64,000 bases of DNA. Source: Cohnella hashimotonis (GTDB lineage Bacteria > Bacillota > Bacilli > Paenibacillales > Paenibacillaceae). Within the stretch, counting starts at the first letter, position 1. Each line of letters opens with the position of its first letter. This document shows positions 17,937 to 25,967 of this stretch, in pieces. Where the stretch lies: positions 682,001 to 746,000 of the forward strand of contig NZ_JAGRPV010000001.1 in assembly GCF_030014955.1 (NCBI RefSeq), read 5' to 3'. A program made the position numbers and the translations under genes. The notes under the pieces were generated by a model. The model was not told the origin of the DNA. It saw nothing but the letters and a program-made list of their open reading frames with translations, and made no database searches.

Positions 17937-18719
17937 TTACAGCGCCGGCGCCGCTCCGCCGTCGATGTTGACAGAGGTGCCCGATACGTAAGAGGCCGCG
18001 CCGGATACGAGGAACGCAATCACACGCGCAGCCTCTTCGGTGTCGCCGATACGGCCGAGCGGGATGCCGTGCTTCGGATCGCGCGCGTACTGCTCCCACG
18101 GCACCTCCGGCGCTTCGCGCTGCCACTTGGCCTCGATCTGGCTGCTGCGGATGAGCCCGATGCAGACGGTGTTGACGCGGATGCCGTCGGCAGCCAGATC
18201 GCGGCTGAGCGCCTTTGTCAGCGCGAGACCCGCAGCGCGGCTGACCGAGGTCGGCAGCGAGGAAGGGCCCGGCGTCTTGGCGAAGGCGGCGGTGACGTTG
18301 ACGATGGCGCCCGTACCGCTGCGCTTCAAATATGGCAGCGCAGACTGCGTGAAGCGGATGGCGCCGAACAGCTTCAGATCCAGATCGTCCCGCCAGACGG
18401 CGGGCTCGACCTTTTCGAATGGCGCCGCGTTCGACGTCCCCGCGTTGTTGACCAGAATATCGATGCCGCCGAAGCGCTCCGCCGCCTTGACGACCGTATA
18501 TTCCACGTCGCTGTCGCTCGTTACGTCGGCGACGATCGCCAGCGGCTCATGCCCCGTTTTTTCCTTGATGAGCGCTTCCGCCTTTTCCAGCTCTTCCGCC
18601 CCGCGGGCGACGATGACGACGTTCGCGCCCTCCTCCGCCAGCAGCAGGGCCGTATGCAGCCCGATCCCCTTGCTCCCGCCCGTAATAATCGCGGTCTTGC
18701 CTCGCAGTCCCAAGTCCAT
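17937..18719 (-). CDS. SDR family oxidoreductase with altered active site
   Basis: 260 aa. Start at 18719. Rossmann motif TGGSKGIG (13-20), D65 in ADVTSD and NNAG (91-94) show a normal NAD(P)-binding SDR fold. The catalytic region is unusual: the Tyr of YxxxK is Thr157 and the Lys is Arg161 (sequence PTSVSRAAG), and the usual Ser is Thr143 (IVNVTAAF). It may therefore not be an ordinary alcohol dehydrogenase. It follows the GntR gene by 15 bp and is probably cotranscribed with it, divergent from glcDF. Confidence 0.88.
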   Translation of the reverse strand: MDLGLRGKTAIITGGSKGIGLHTALLLAEEGANVVIVARGAEELEKAEALIKEKTGHEPLAIVADVTSDSDVEYTVVKAAERFGGIDILVNNAGTSNAAPFEKVEPAVWRDDLDLKLFGAIRFTQSALPYLKRSGTGAIVNVTAAFAKTPGPSSLPTSVSRAAGLALTKALSRDLAADGIRVNTVCIGLIRSSQIEAKWQREAPEVPWEQYARDPKHGIPLGRIGDTEEAARVIAFLVSGAASYVSGTSVNIDGGAAPAL

Positions 18720-18734
18720 AATCGTACCTCCTCG

Positions 18735-19490
18735 TTAGCTATGCACTTGCGCTTGTCCCGCGTTGCCGTCCGACTTCTGTTCGAGCGCCGTCCGCAGCAC
18801 CTTTTCCACCTTGGACAAATGCAGCCCGATCCGCTCCGAAGCCCGTTCTGAGTCCCGCGTCTCGATTGCCTCGTAGATACCGCGATGCTCCTCCAGCAGC
18901 CTGGAAGCCTCGGCCTGCTCCTGATAAAACCACAGCTCCCGCGTCCGCCCGATCGTCTCGGACAGCCGCTGCGAGATCGAATCCATCAGTTGGTTCAGCA
19001 CGGGATTGCCCGAGGCTGCCGCTATCGCTTGATGAAACGCGAGATCTGCGCGTTCCCCGCCCTCGGCATCGTCCTCCCGGAGCGCCCGCTCCATCCGCGC
19101 CAAAATCTCGCGCAGCCTCGCAAGGTCGTCCTCGCCCCGCTTTAATGCCGCCAACTCGGCCGTCCCGCGCTCGAGTATTTTGCGTACCTCCAAAATCTCC
19201 ATCACCGCTTCCGCGCCTTGGGAGAGATCGAAGAGAGAGCCCGTCGCCTCGCCGGGAAGCGACTTGGCCACATACGTCCCGCCGCCGTGCCGCACGTCCA
19301 GCCAGCCCATCGCTTTAAGCGCGCTAATCGCCTCCCGGATGGTCGAGCGGCCAACGCCGTAGGCTTCGGCAAGCTTTTCGAGAGAAGGCAGCTTCTGTCC
19401 GGGCACGAGCTCTCCGCGTTCCAGCTGCTGACGAATATGGCGCGAGACGATTTCATGTCCTTTTTGCGTCTCGATCTTGGTCGGTCGCAT
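18735..19490 (-). CDS. GntR family regulator, FadR/GlcC subgroup
   Basis: 251 aa. Start complementary to 19488-19490 (MRPTKIETQKGHEIV) behind AAGGAG; the frame is open 22 codons further without a ribosome site. N-terminal winged helix with LPSLEKLAEAYGVGRSTIREAISALKAMGWLDVRHGGGTYV and C-terminal all-helical FCD ligand domain (about 90-235, metal-ligand type histidines in DLAFHQAIAAASGN and EHRGIYEAI). FadR-type regulators such as GlcC and LldR control glycolate or lactate oxidation, and a glcDF pair is divergent here. A 13-bp palindrome at the glcD start is its candidate operator. Confidence 0.92.
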   Translation of the reverse strand: MRPTKIETQKGHEIVSRHIRQQLERGELVPGQKLPSLEKLAEAYGVGRSTIREAISALKAMGWLDVRHGGGTYVAKSLPGEATGSLFDLSQGAEAVMEILEVRKILERGTAELAALKRGEDDLARLREILARMERALREDDAEGGERADLAFHQAIAAASGNPVLNQLMDSISQRLSETIGRTRELWFYQEQAEASRLLEEHRGIYEAIETRDSERASERIGLHLSKVEKVLRTALEQKSDGNAGQAQVHS

Positions 19491-19691
19491 GTCCAGCGCT
19501 CCTTGCGTGTTCGATATCGTCGGACGGCGCTTATGGCCGTTGATAAGTATTAGCATAAATGATTTACCGGAAAAAGTCTTGGCGAGAGAGAGAGCGGCCG
19601 CGAGGGCGCGGGAACGGGAGGAGGTTCAACAGCTGTCTGCAAGCGGTCTTGACTGCGTTGAAGACGCAGTCCGCGGGAGGCGCAAGGAAGA

Positions 19692-19714
19692 AGCCGCGGC
19701 AAATCGCCGCGGCT
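19692..19714 (-). terminator. Terminator of the 58-aa acidic protein gene
   Basis: 9-bp arms AGCCGCGGC and GCCGCGGCT with a 5-nt loop; the minus strand continues with a U/C-rich stretch (TCTTCCTT). Confidence 0.6.
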
Positions 19715-19724
19715 CCCGAAACCA

Positions 19725-19901
19725 TTATGAATTCTTTTTTTCCTCGGCGGACTTATGGTTCGTAAACGTCTCCTCGACCGAATCGACCATTTCCTCCACC
19801 GCTTCGCTCACCATGTCCGTCGCCATCAAATCTTCGTTGCCCTGCGGCGTCGGGGACGAGGCTTCGGTATAGGATTCGACGTCTCCGTCTTTGCGAATCA
19901 T
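19725..19901 (-). CDS. Small acidic hypothetical protein, 58 aa
   Basis: Start complementary to 19899-19901 (MIRKDGDVESYTEASS) behind AAAGGAGGG, which decides the start; the longer open frame has no ribosome site. The product is hydrophilic and strongly acidic (DMVSEAVEEMVDSVEETF), ending in a lysine-rich tail. It has no signal or membrane segment and I do not recognise it. A terminator hairpin follows. Confidence 0.72.
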   Translation of the reverse strand: MIRKDGDVESYTEASSPTPQGNEDLMATDMVSEAVEEMVDSVEETFTNHKSAEEKKNS

Positions 19902-19986
19902 GGGAATCCCTCCTTTGGCATCATATCTATGATTACCCAGACCAGGCGCCCCATACCCATCCGGACACTTGCCGCAGAAAAAGGGA

Positions 19987-20015
19987 TTTACGAAAAGGGA
20001 ACAAACCGTTACAAT
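19987..20015 (+). promoter_or_regulatory. Promoter of glcDF
   Basis: TTTACG (19987-19992), 17-bp spacer, TACAAT (20010-20015). The start of transcription would fall in the palindrome at 20020-20032. Confidence 0.6.
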
Positions 20016-20019
20016 AAAA

Positions 20020-20032
20020 GTCATCAGATGAC
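20020..20032. promoter_or_regulatory. Candidate GntR operator at glcD transcription start
   Basis: Perfect palindrome GTCATC-A-GATGAC 5 bp downstream of the -10 box. The position suits repression by the divergent FadR-type regulator. Confidence 0.5.
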
Positions 20033-20058
20033 CTGAACAATTAGGGGTGAAACGTAAC

Positions 20059-21474
20059 ATGGCGGAAAAGGCGCTTGCGTCCAAACTGCGTGCCATTGTC
20101 GGCGATCGTTACTATAGAGAGGATATGGAGGCCCGCGTCGCGCATTCTTACGATGGAACGCCGATGCTGCAGGCGCTTCCCGACGGCGTCGTCTATCCGG
20201 CTTCGACCGCAGAAGTCGCTGCTGTCATGAAGGTTCTGGCCGAGCACCGCGTGCCGCTGGTCAGCAGGGGCTCCGGATCGAACCTGTGCGGCGGCACGGT
20301 TCCGCTGGAGGGCGGCATCGTTATGGTCATGCACCGGATGAACCGCATTCTCGAGGTCGATCTCGAAAATCTGACGGCGACCGTGCAGCCGGGTCTCATC
20401 ACGGCCGAGTTCATCGCGCACATCGAGTCGCTCGGGCTGTTCTATCCGCCGGATCCGAGCAGCATGCGCATCTCGACGATCGGAGGCAACATCGCGGAGT
20501 GCTCGGGCGGCTTGCGGGGGCTCAAGTACGGCACGACCAAGGACTACGTCATCGGCCTTGAAGCCGTGCTCGCGAGCGGCGAGATCATCCGCACGGGCGG
20601 CAAGCTGATGAAGGACGTGGCCGGCTACGACCTGACCAAGCTGCTGGTCGGCTCTGAGGGCACGCTGGCGATCATCACCGAGGCGACGCTGAAGCTCGTC
20701 CCGCCGCCGCGCGCCAAGAAGACGATGCTGGCGATGTACCGCGACCTGTACGGCGCGGCGCGCACCGTCTCGCGCATTATCGAGGCGCGGATCATTCCGG
20801 CGACGCTCGAGTTCATGGACAATCCGACGATCCGCGTCGTCGACGACTTCGCGAAGCTCGGCCTGCCGCTCGACATGGAGGCGATCCTTCTCATCGAGCA
20901 GGACGGCGATCCCGAAGCGGTGGAGCGGGACATCGCACTGATCGAGGAGATCTGCATCGCGGAGCGCGCCGACAGGGTGCAGGTGGCAGCCGACCGCGAG
21001 GAGGCGGAGCGGCTGCTGACCGCAAGGCGGAGCGCGTTCACCGCGCTCGCGCGGCTGCGTCCGACGACGATTCTCGAGGACGCGACCGTGCCGCGCTCGA
21101 AGATCGCGGACATGGTGCTGCGCATCAATGAGATCGCGCGCAAGTACAATGTTACGATCGCCACGTTCGGCCACGCCGGCGACGGCAACCTGCACCCGAC
21201 GGCGACGACGGACGCGCGCGACCACGACGAGGTGCACCGGGTCGAGCAGGCATTCGCCGAAATTTTCGAAGCGTCCATCGAGCTCGGCGGCACGATAACG
21301 GGCGAGCACGGCGTCGGCATCGTCAAGGCGCCATATCTCGAGTGGAAGGTCGGGTCCGCGGGCCTCGACATGATGAAGGGCATCAAGCAGGCGTTCGATC
21401 CGCACAGGCTGCTTAACCCCGGCAAGCTGTTCGCCAAGGAGACGAGAAAAAGGGTGGTGCTGCAGCATGAGTAG
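20059..21474 (+). CDS. glcD: Glycolate oxidase, FAD-binding subunit (GlcD type)
   Basis: 471 aa. ATG at 20059, 8 nt after AGGGGTGA. N-terminal PCMH-type FAD domain with PLVSRGSGSNLCGGTVPLEGG and YPPDPSSMRISTIGGNIAE, and C-terminal FAD-oxidase domain with FGHAGDGNLHP and GEHGVGIVKAPYL. The family oxidises 2-hydroxy acids (glycolate, D-lactate) to 2-oxo acids and passes electrons through the Fe-S subunit encoded next, which overlaps it by 8 bp. GlcE is missing, as in many Gram-positive two-gene versions. Confidence 0.92.
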   Translation: MAEKALASKLRAIVGDRYYREDMEARVAHSYDGTPMLQALPDGVVYPASTAEVAAVMKVLAEHRVPLVSRGSGSNLCGGTVPLEGGIVMVMHRMNRILEVDLENLTATVQPGLITAEFIAHIESLGLFYPPDPSSMRISTIGGNIAECSGGLRGLKYGTTKDYVIGLEAVLASGEIIRTGGKLMKDVAGYDLTKLLVGSEGTLAIITEATLKLVPPPRAKKTMLAMYRDLYGAARTVSRIIEARIIPATLEFMDNPTIRVVDDFAKLGLPLDMEAILLIEQDGDPEAVERDIALIEEICIAERADRVQVAADREEAERLLTARRSAFTALARLRPTTILEDATVPRSKIADMVLRINEIARKYNVTIATFGHAGDGNLHPTATTDARDHDEVHRVEQAFAEIFEASIELGGTITGEHGVGIVKAPYLEWKVGSAGLDMMKGIKQAFDPHRLLNPGKLFAKETRKRVVLQHE

Positions 21475-22864
21475 TCAGACCTTCGGCAAGCCCGACATCG
21501 AGCATTCGAACCCGCTCGCGCGCACGATGCTGAAGAAGCTCGATTACGACCAGCTTACCAACTGCATGCGCTGCGGCTTCTGCCTGCCGGCTTGTCCGAC
21601 CTTCCGCGAGACGGGCGTCGAGCCCGAATCGCCTCGCGGCCGGATCGCGCTCATGAAGGCCGTCGTAGACGGCGTAATGGAGCCCGACCAGGCGTTCGAG
21701 GACCAGATGAACCACTGTCTCGGCTGCCGCGCGTGCGAGCCGGTCTGCCCGGCCGACGTCAAGTACGGCCAACTGATCGAGCAGACGCGCGACGCCATCG
21801 AGGACCATGCCAAGCACGGCGCGATCGTGAGCGGGACGCGCAAGCTGTTTTTCCGCGGCGTATTCCCGCACCAGAACCGGATGAAGCTGCTGGGCCGGTC
21901 GCTCCGGCTGTACCAGAAGTCCGGTCTGCAAAAGGTTGCGCGCGGCACGGGCATCATGAAGCTGTTCCCCGCCCATATGCGGGAGATGGAGCAGATCTTG
22001 CCGGAAGCGGCGTCCCAGGGCGTCGTCGAGCGGATCGGCGAGCGCTACCCGGCCAAGGGTCAGCGGATCGCGACGGTCGCCTTGTTCAGAGGCTGCATTA
22101 TGGACGTCCTGTTCGCCGACACCAACGTCAACACGGTGAAGCTGCTGTCCGAAGCGGGGTTCGACGTGGTTATCCCCAAGACGCAGGGCTGCTGCGGCGC
22201 GCTTCACGCGCATAGCGGAGAGATGGATCAGGCACGTGAGCTGGCTCGCGTCAACGTCAAAGCGTTCAAGGATGCCGGCGTCGACTATATCGTCAGCAAT
22301 GCGGGCGGCTGCGGCGCCCTGCTCGTCGAGTACGATCACCTGCTGCACGAGGACGAGTCCTGGGCGGAAGACGCAGCCTGGTTCGCGAAGCGGGTCGTCG
22401 ACATTAGCACCATCTTGGTGGATAAGGGTCGCGTGCCTGCCTTTGCTGAAGAGGCGGCTGAAGGCGCGGTGCCGGAGGCAGTCGCGGAGACAGGAGCTGC
22501 GGCAACGATCACGTATCAGGATTCCTGTCACCTGCGCAATGTCATGAAGGGCTCCACCGCGCCGCGCAAGCTCATGAAGTCGGTAAAGGGCGCGCACTTC
22601 TGCGAAATGCGGGATTCCGATCGCTGCTGCGGATCTGCGGGCATCTACAATGTCACGCAGCCCGAGATGGCCGGCCAGATTCTCGAGCACAAGATGGAGC
22701 ATGCCAACGCCACGGAGGCGCAGTACTTGCTGACGAGCAATCCCGGCTGCCTGCTGCAGATGAAGCTGGGCATCGACAAGCACGGCCGCGGCGGTGACAT
22801 GAAGGCGATGCATATCGTGGATTACTTGTACGAGCGGATCGCACGTCCCGGCGACGAGGCGTAA
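21467..22864 (+). CDS. glcF: Glycolate oxidase iron-sulfur subunit (GlcF type)
   Basis: 465 aa. ATG at 21467 inside the end of glcD. Two 4Fe-4S ferredoxin motifs (C33, C36, C39, C43 and C84, C87, C90, C94) and two CCG domains (TQGCCGALHAHSG and DRCCGSAGIYN). It transfers electrons from the GlcD flavin to the respiratory chain. The C-terminal part is somewhat long because of a Glu/Ala-rich insert near residue 330. Confidence 0.92.
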   Translation: MSSQTFGKPDIEHSNPLARTMLKKLDYDQLTNCMRCGFCLPACPTFRETGVEPESPRGRIALMKAVVDGVMEPDQAFEDQMNHCLGCRACEPVCPADVKYGQLIEQTRDAIEDHAKHGAIVSGTRKLFFRGVFPHQNRMKLLGRSLRLYQKSGLQKVARGTGIMKLFPAHMREMEQILPEAASQGVVERIGERYPAKGQRIATVALFRGCIMDVLFADTNVNTVKLLSEAGFDVVIPKTQGCCGALHAHSGEMDQARELARVNVKAFKDAGVDYIVSNAGGCGALLVEYDHLLHEDESWAEDAAWFAKRVVDISTILVDKGRVPAFAEEAAEGAVPEAVAETGAAATITYQDSCHLRNVMKGSTAPRKLMKSVKGAHFCEMRDSDRCCGSAGIYNVTQPEMAGQILEHKMEHANATEAQYLLTSNPGCLLQMKLGIDKHGRGGDMKAMHIVDYLYERIARPGDEA

Positions 22865-22915
22865 TTAAATTTCGACGAATCGAATGCGGCGCGTGCGCAC
22901 GGGCGGTCGAGCCTA

Positions 22916-22921
22916 TATAAT
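22916..22921 (+). promoter_or_regulatory. -10 element of small membrane protein gene
   Basis: Perfect TATAAT 31 bp before the TTG start; the -35 is poor (TGCGCA). Confidence 0.45.
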
Positions 22922-22951
22922 GATAGTTAAACAGTCTAGGAGGTTCGCCCC

Positions 22952-23152
22952 TTGAGGAAGTATAACTTCATCCGCCCGGTGCTGCTCATCGTGACCGCGC
23001 TGCTCGTCAGAAGCCTGGTCACCAACGTCTGCTTGATGCTGGGCATGGAGCCCGATCCGGCCAGCAGCGTAGGCTTCATGGCCATGATCGTCGCCGCCTT
23101 CATTATTTTCTCCCGCATGAACAAGCGCCGCCGCAAGCCTTCGGACAAGTGA
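22952..23152 (+). CDS. Small membrane protein, 66 aa
   Basis: TTG start at 22952, 8 nt after AGGAGG. Two hydrophobic helices (about 8-30 and 41-55) joined by a short loop MEPDPASSVG, then a basic tail MNKRRRKPSDK that should face the cytoplasm. I do not recognise the family. It has its own -10 box and is probably monocistronic. Confidence 0.7.
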   Translation: MRKYNFIRPVLLIVTALLVRSLVTNVCLMLGMEPDPASSVGFMAMIVAAFIIFSRMNKRRRKPSDK

Positions 23153-23211
23153 AGGCGATCCGACAAGCAAGCGTTTTTTTATCGAATAGATCCGTATAGG
23201 CTTAGAAAGGC

Positions 23212-23251
23212 TGTCCCGTCATGTCGCGGCATGATCAGGACGGTCTTTTTT
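23212..23251 (+). terminator. Intrinsic terminator
   Basis: Stem built from GTCC/GGAC and TCATG/CATGA around a TCGCGG loop, followed by GGTC and six T. Ends transcription from the small membrane protein gene. Confidence 0.6.
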
Positions 23252-23430
23252 GTCATTTTTGCCATTAAAGAAAAGTATAAAAATGCGCAAGACCAGGCCA
23301 ATCGATGAGCCGGTAATTGCAAGGAGAGAAGAGTCGGTGCTTTCCATCCTGACGCGGGCGGCGGCGATTCGCGGACAAGCAGGCGCGCTAGCGGCGTGCG
23401 GCGCTTTTCGGATGTTTCGCGGGGCTAAAA

Positions 23431-23612
23431 ACCTGCATTTATACATGTATTTTCTACCGACCAACGACACTTGATGAATACCTGCAAATATGCAGGTAAA
23501 TTCAATGCTTAAGCCCGAAATCTGACTGATAGAGGAAAATACCTGCGTTTTTGCATGTATTCGTGTCAAAAGGATAGGCATCGGCGGAAATAGATGCATA
23601 TTTGCAGGCATT
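23431..23612. repeat. Four dyad elements spaced 49, 61 and 51 bp (family C)
   Basis: Elements begin at 23431, 23480, 23541 and 23592. The second is a perfect hairpin, TACCTGCA-AATA-TGCAGGTA (23479-23498); the others keep most of the pairing. They fill the first half of the 810-bp gap between the small membrane protein and the sugar cluster. Confidence 0.7.
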
Positions 23613-23628
23613 GCGGCGAAAGAATGAC

Positions 23629-23755
23629 GCGGGCCACGATACGTGGGCCACGAATATGCGGGCCACGAATATGCGGGCCACGATATGCGGGCCACGAATA
23701 TGCGGGCCACGATATGCGGGCCACGATACTCGGGCTAAGAATATGCAGGTCCCGT
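23629..23755. repeat. 14-15-bp minisatellite, about nine units
   Basis: GGGCCACGA occurs at 23631, 23645, 23660, 23675, 23689, 23704 and 23718, with degenerate units at 23732 and 23747. Unit length alternates between 14 and 15 bp depending on ATAT or AATAT, so no single reading frame is kept through it. Confidence 0.85.
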
Positions 23756-23921
23756 TGTAACGGCTGTCGGATGGCCATTAATAGGCGTTTCGGATGTCCG
23801 TTAAACATAAAAGAGAAGTCAGGGTGTTCTACCCCTGCTTGATCTAAAAATGTTAAAAACGAAAAAAACATTTCTTTTTAATAATTTAATAGTAGCGACG
23901 CAGTGTTAATTATGATAAATT

Positions 23922-23940
23922 AATGTTACAAAATAACATT
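23922..23940. promoter_or_regulatory. Candidate operator of sugar cluster
   Basis: AATGTTA-CAAAA-TAACATT, a perfect 7-5-7 dyad in AT-rich sequence 22 bp before the aldolase start. The DeoR-type regulator at the end of the cluster is the likely ligand. Confidence 0.5.
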
Positions 23941-23962
23941 GTCTAATAGAGGAGATGCGGAA

Positions 23963-24802
23963 ATGTCCAACAAGTATCGTTTGAACCGGATGTTCAGCGC
24001 CCAAGGAAAGTGTTTTGACGTCGCGATCGATCACGGCTTTTTTAACGAGCATACGTTTCTGGCGGGTATCGAGGAGATGGACGCCGCCGTCCGCACGATC
24101 GTCGAGGCAGGTCCCGACTGCGTGCAGCTCAGCACCGGTCAGGCGCGCCGCCTGCAGTCGGTTCCGGGCAAGAAGCCGGGTCTCGTCCTGCGCACGGATG
24201 CAGCCAACATTTATGGCAGCGTTCTGCCGCGCTTCCTGTTCAGCGAGCTGATCGCGAACGCGATCGAGGAGGCTGTTCGTCTGGACGCCGTCGCCGTGTG
24301 CGTCAACCTGCTGATGCTGCCGGAGCAGCCTGAGCTGCATCATCAGTGCGTGCGCAACGTGACCGCGCTGAAGGTCGAGTGCGAGCGCTACGGCATGCCG
24401 CTCATGGTCGAGCCGCTCGTCATGCTGCCAAACGAAGCGAAGGGCGGCTATATGGTCGACGGCGATCTGAAAAAGATTATGCCGCTCGTCCGTCAGGCGG
24501 TCGAGCTGGGCGCCGACGTCATTAAAGCAGATCCGTGCGACGACGTGTCGGAATATCACCGGGTCATCGAGATCGCTTCCGGCGTTCCGGTTCTCGTCCG
24601 CGGCGGCGGCCGCGCCAGCGACGAAGAGATCGTCGCCCGCACCGTCGAGCTGATGAACCAGGGCGCTGCCGGCATCGTCTACGGCCGCAACGTCATCCAG
24701 CATCCGAACCCGGCCGGCATGACGTCCGCGCTCATGGCGATCGTGCACCAAGGCGCGTCCGCGGACGAAGCGCTCTCGATTTTGAAGGGAGGCCAGGCCT
24801 AA
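23963..24802 (+). CDS. DhnA-type class I aldolase
   Basis: 279 aa. ATG at 23963 behind GAGGAG. TIM-barrel aldolase of the DhnA/LsrF type: AIDHGFF near the N-terminus, PGLVLRTDAANIYG, MVEPLVMLPNEAKGGY and the Schiff-base lysine K188 in GADVIKADPCDD, then VPVLVRGGGRASDEEIV. The family cleaves ketose phosphates (fructose-1,6-bisphosphate, 2-amino-3,7-dideoxy sugars, AI-2-P). Being first in a cluster with a PfkB kinase and an isomerase, it probably cleaves the phosphorylated sugar of that pathway. Its stop overlaps the next start by 1 nt. Confidence 0.88.
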   Translation: MSNKYRLNRMFSAQGKCFDVAIDHGFFNEHTFLAGIEEMDAAVRTIVEAGPDCVQLSTGQARRLQSVPGKKPGLVLRTDAANIYGSVLPRFLFSELIANAIEEAVRLDAVAVCVNLLMLPEQPELHHQCVRNVTALKVECERYGMPLMVEPLVMLPNEAKGGYMVDGDLKKIMPLVRQAVELGADVIKADPCDDVSEYHRVIEIASGVPVLVRGGGRASDEEIVARTVELMNQGAAGIVYGRNVIQHPNPAGMTSALMAIVHQGASADEALSILKGGQA

Positions 24803-25965
24803 TGGCGAAGGACAAACGCATTATCCGCTTCGGCGTTATCGGCTGCGGCCTCATGGGCAAGGAGTTCGCCAGCGCCGCCGCCCGGTGGTGCCATCTGACG
24901 GACGTCGGCTTCGAGCCGCGTATCGTCGCGGTGTGCGACGCCAATCCGGCAGCGACGGAATGGTTCGTCGACAACGTGCCGAGCGTCGTCCATTCGTACA
25001 GCGATTATCATGAGCTGCTCGCCAATCCCGACGTAGACGCCGTCTACTGCGCCGTGCCTCATAATCTTCATCAGCAAATTTACGTCGATATCATCCGTTC
25101 CGGCAAGCATCTGCTCGGCGAGAAGCCGTTCGGCATCGACCGCGAAGCCAACGCCGCGGTTACCGAGGCGCTCGCCCAGCATCCCGAAGTCATCGTACGT
25201 TGCTCGTCGGAATTTCCGTTTTACCCTGGCGCGCAGCAGATCGTAAAATGGGTGAAAGAGGGCCGTTTCGGCCGGATCATCGAGGTGGAGGCGGGCTTCT
25301 GGCATTCGAGCGACCTCGATCCGACCAAGCCGATCAACTGGAAGCGCCGCATCGCCACCAACGGCGAATACGGCTGCATGGGCGACCTCGGCATGCACGT
25401 GCTGCATCTGCCGCTTCGCTTCGGCTGGAAGCCGAAGAGCGTACGCGCGCTGCTGTCGAAAATCGTGCCGGAGCGTCCGGACGGCAAGGGCGGCATGGTG
25501 CCGTGCGAAACGTGGGACAACGCTATTCTTGCTTGCGACGTCGAGACGGACGGCCAGCAGTTCCCGATGGTGCTGTCCACCAAGCGCATCGCGCCGGGAC
25601 ATGCCAACACCTGGTTTATCCGCATTCAGGGGACGGAATTCTCGGCCGAATTCACGACCAAAAATCCGAAGCAGGTCGCTTCGCTCCCCTACGAGCCCGG
25701 CGCCGCGCAAGCTTGGCACGTCGTCGACGCGCCTTACAAATCGGCCTACGGGACGATTACGGGCGGCATTTTTGAATTCGGATTTTCCGATTCGATCCTG
25801 CAAATGTGGGCGGCCTTCTGCGACGAACTGGTCAGCCGCGACGGGATGAGCCAGCCGTTCCGCTGCGCGACGCCCGAAGAGGCGTCCGCCAGCCATCGCG
25901 TCTTCACCGCAGCGCTCGAGTCGGAACGCACGGGCAACACGATCGCGATCGATTGGGAGGAATAA
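24802..25965 (+). CDS. Gfo/Idh/MocA family oxidoreductase
   Basis: 387 aa. ATG at 24802 (TAATG overlap) behind GGGAGG. N-terminal Rossmann fold FGVIGCGLMGKEFASAA with the family EKP motif in HLLGEKPFGID, and a C-terminal alpha/beta domain containing GEYGCMGDLGMHVLHLPLRF with the usual aspartate and histidine. It would oxidise or reduce a free sugar or inositol with NAD(P). Cotranscribed with the aldolase and the PfkB kinase. Confidence 0.9.
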   Translation: MAKDKRIIRFGVIGCGLMGKEFASAAARWCHLTDVGFEPRIVAVCDANPAATEWFVDNVPSVVHSYSDYHELLANPDVDAVYCAVPHNLHQQIYVDIIRSGKHLLGEKPFGIDREANAAVTEALAQHPEVIVRCSSEFPFYPGAQQIVKWVKEGRFGRIIEVEAGFWHSSDLDPTKPINWKRRIATNGEYGCMGDLGMHVLHLPLRFGWKPKSVRALLSKIVPERPDGKGGMVPCETWDNAILACDVETDGQQFPMVLSTKRIAPGHANTWFIRIQGTEFSAEFTTKNPKQVASLPYEPGAAQAWHVVDAPYKSAYGTITGGIFEFGFSDSILQMWAAFCDELVSRDGMSQPFRCATPEEASASHRVFTAALESERTGNTIAIDWEE

Positions 25966-25967
25966 AC

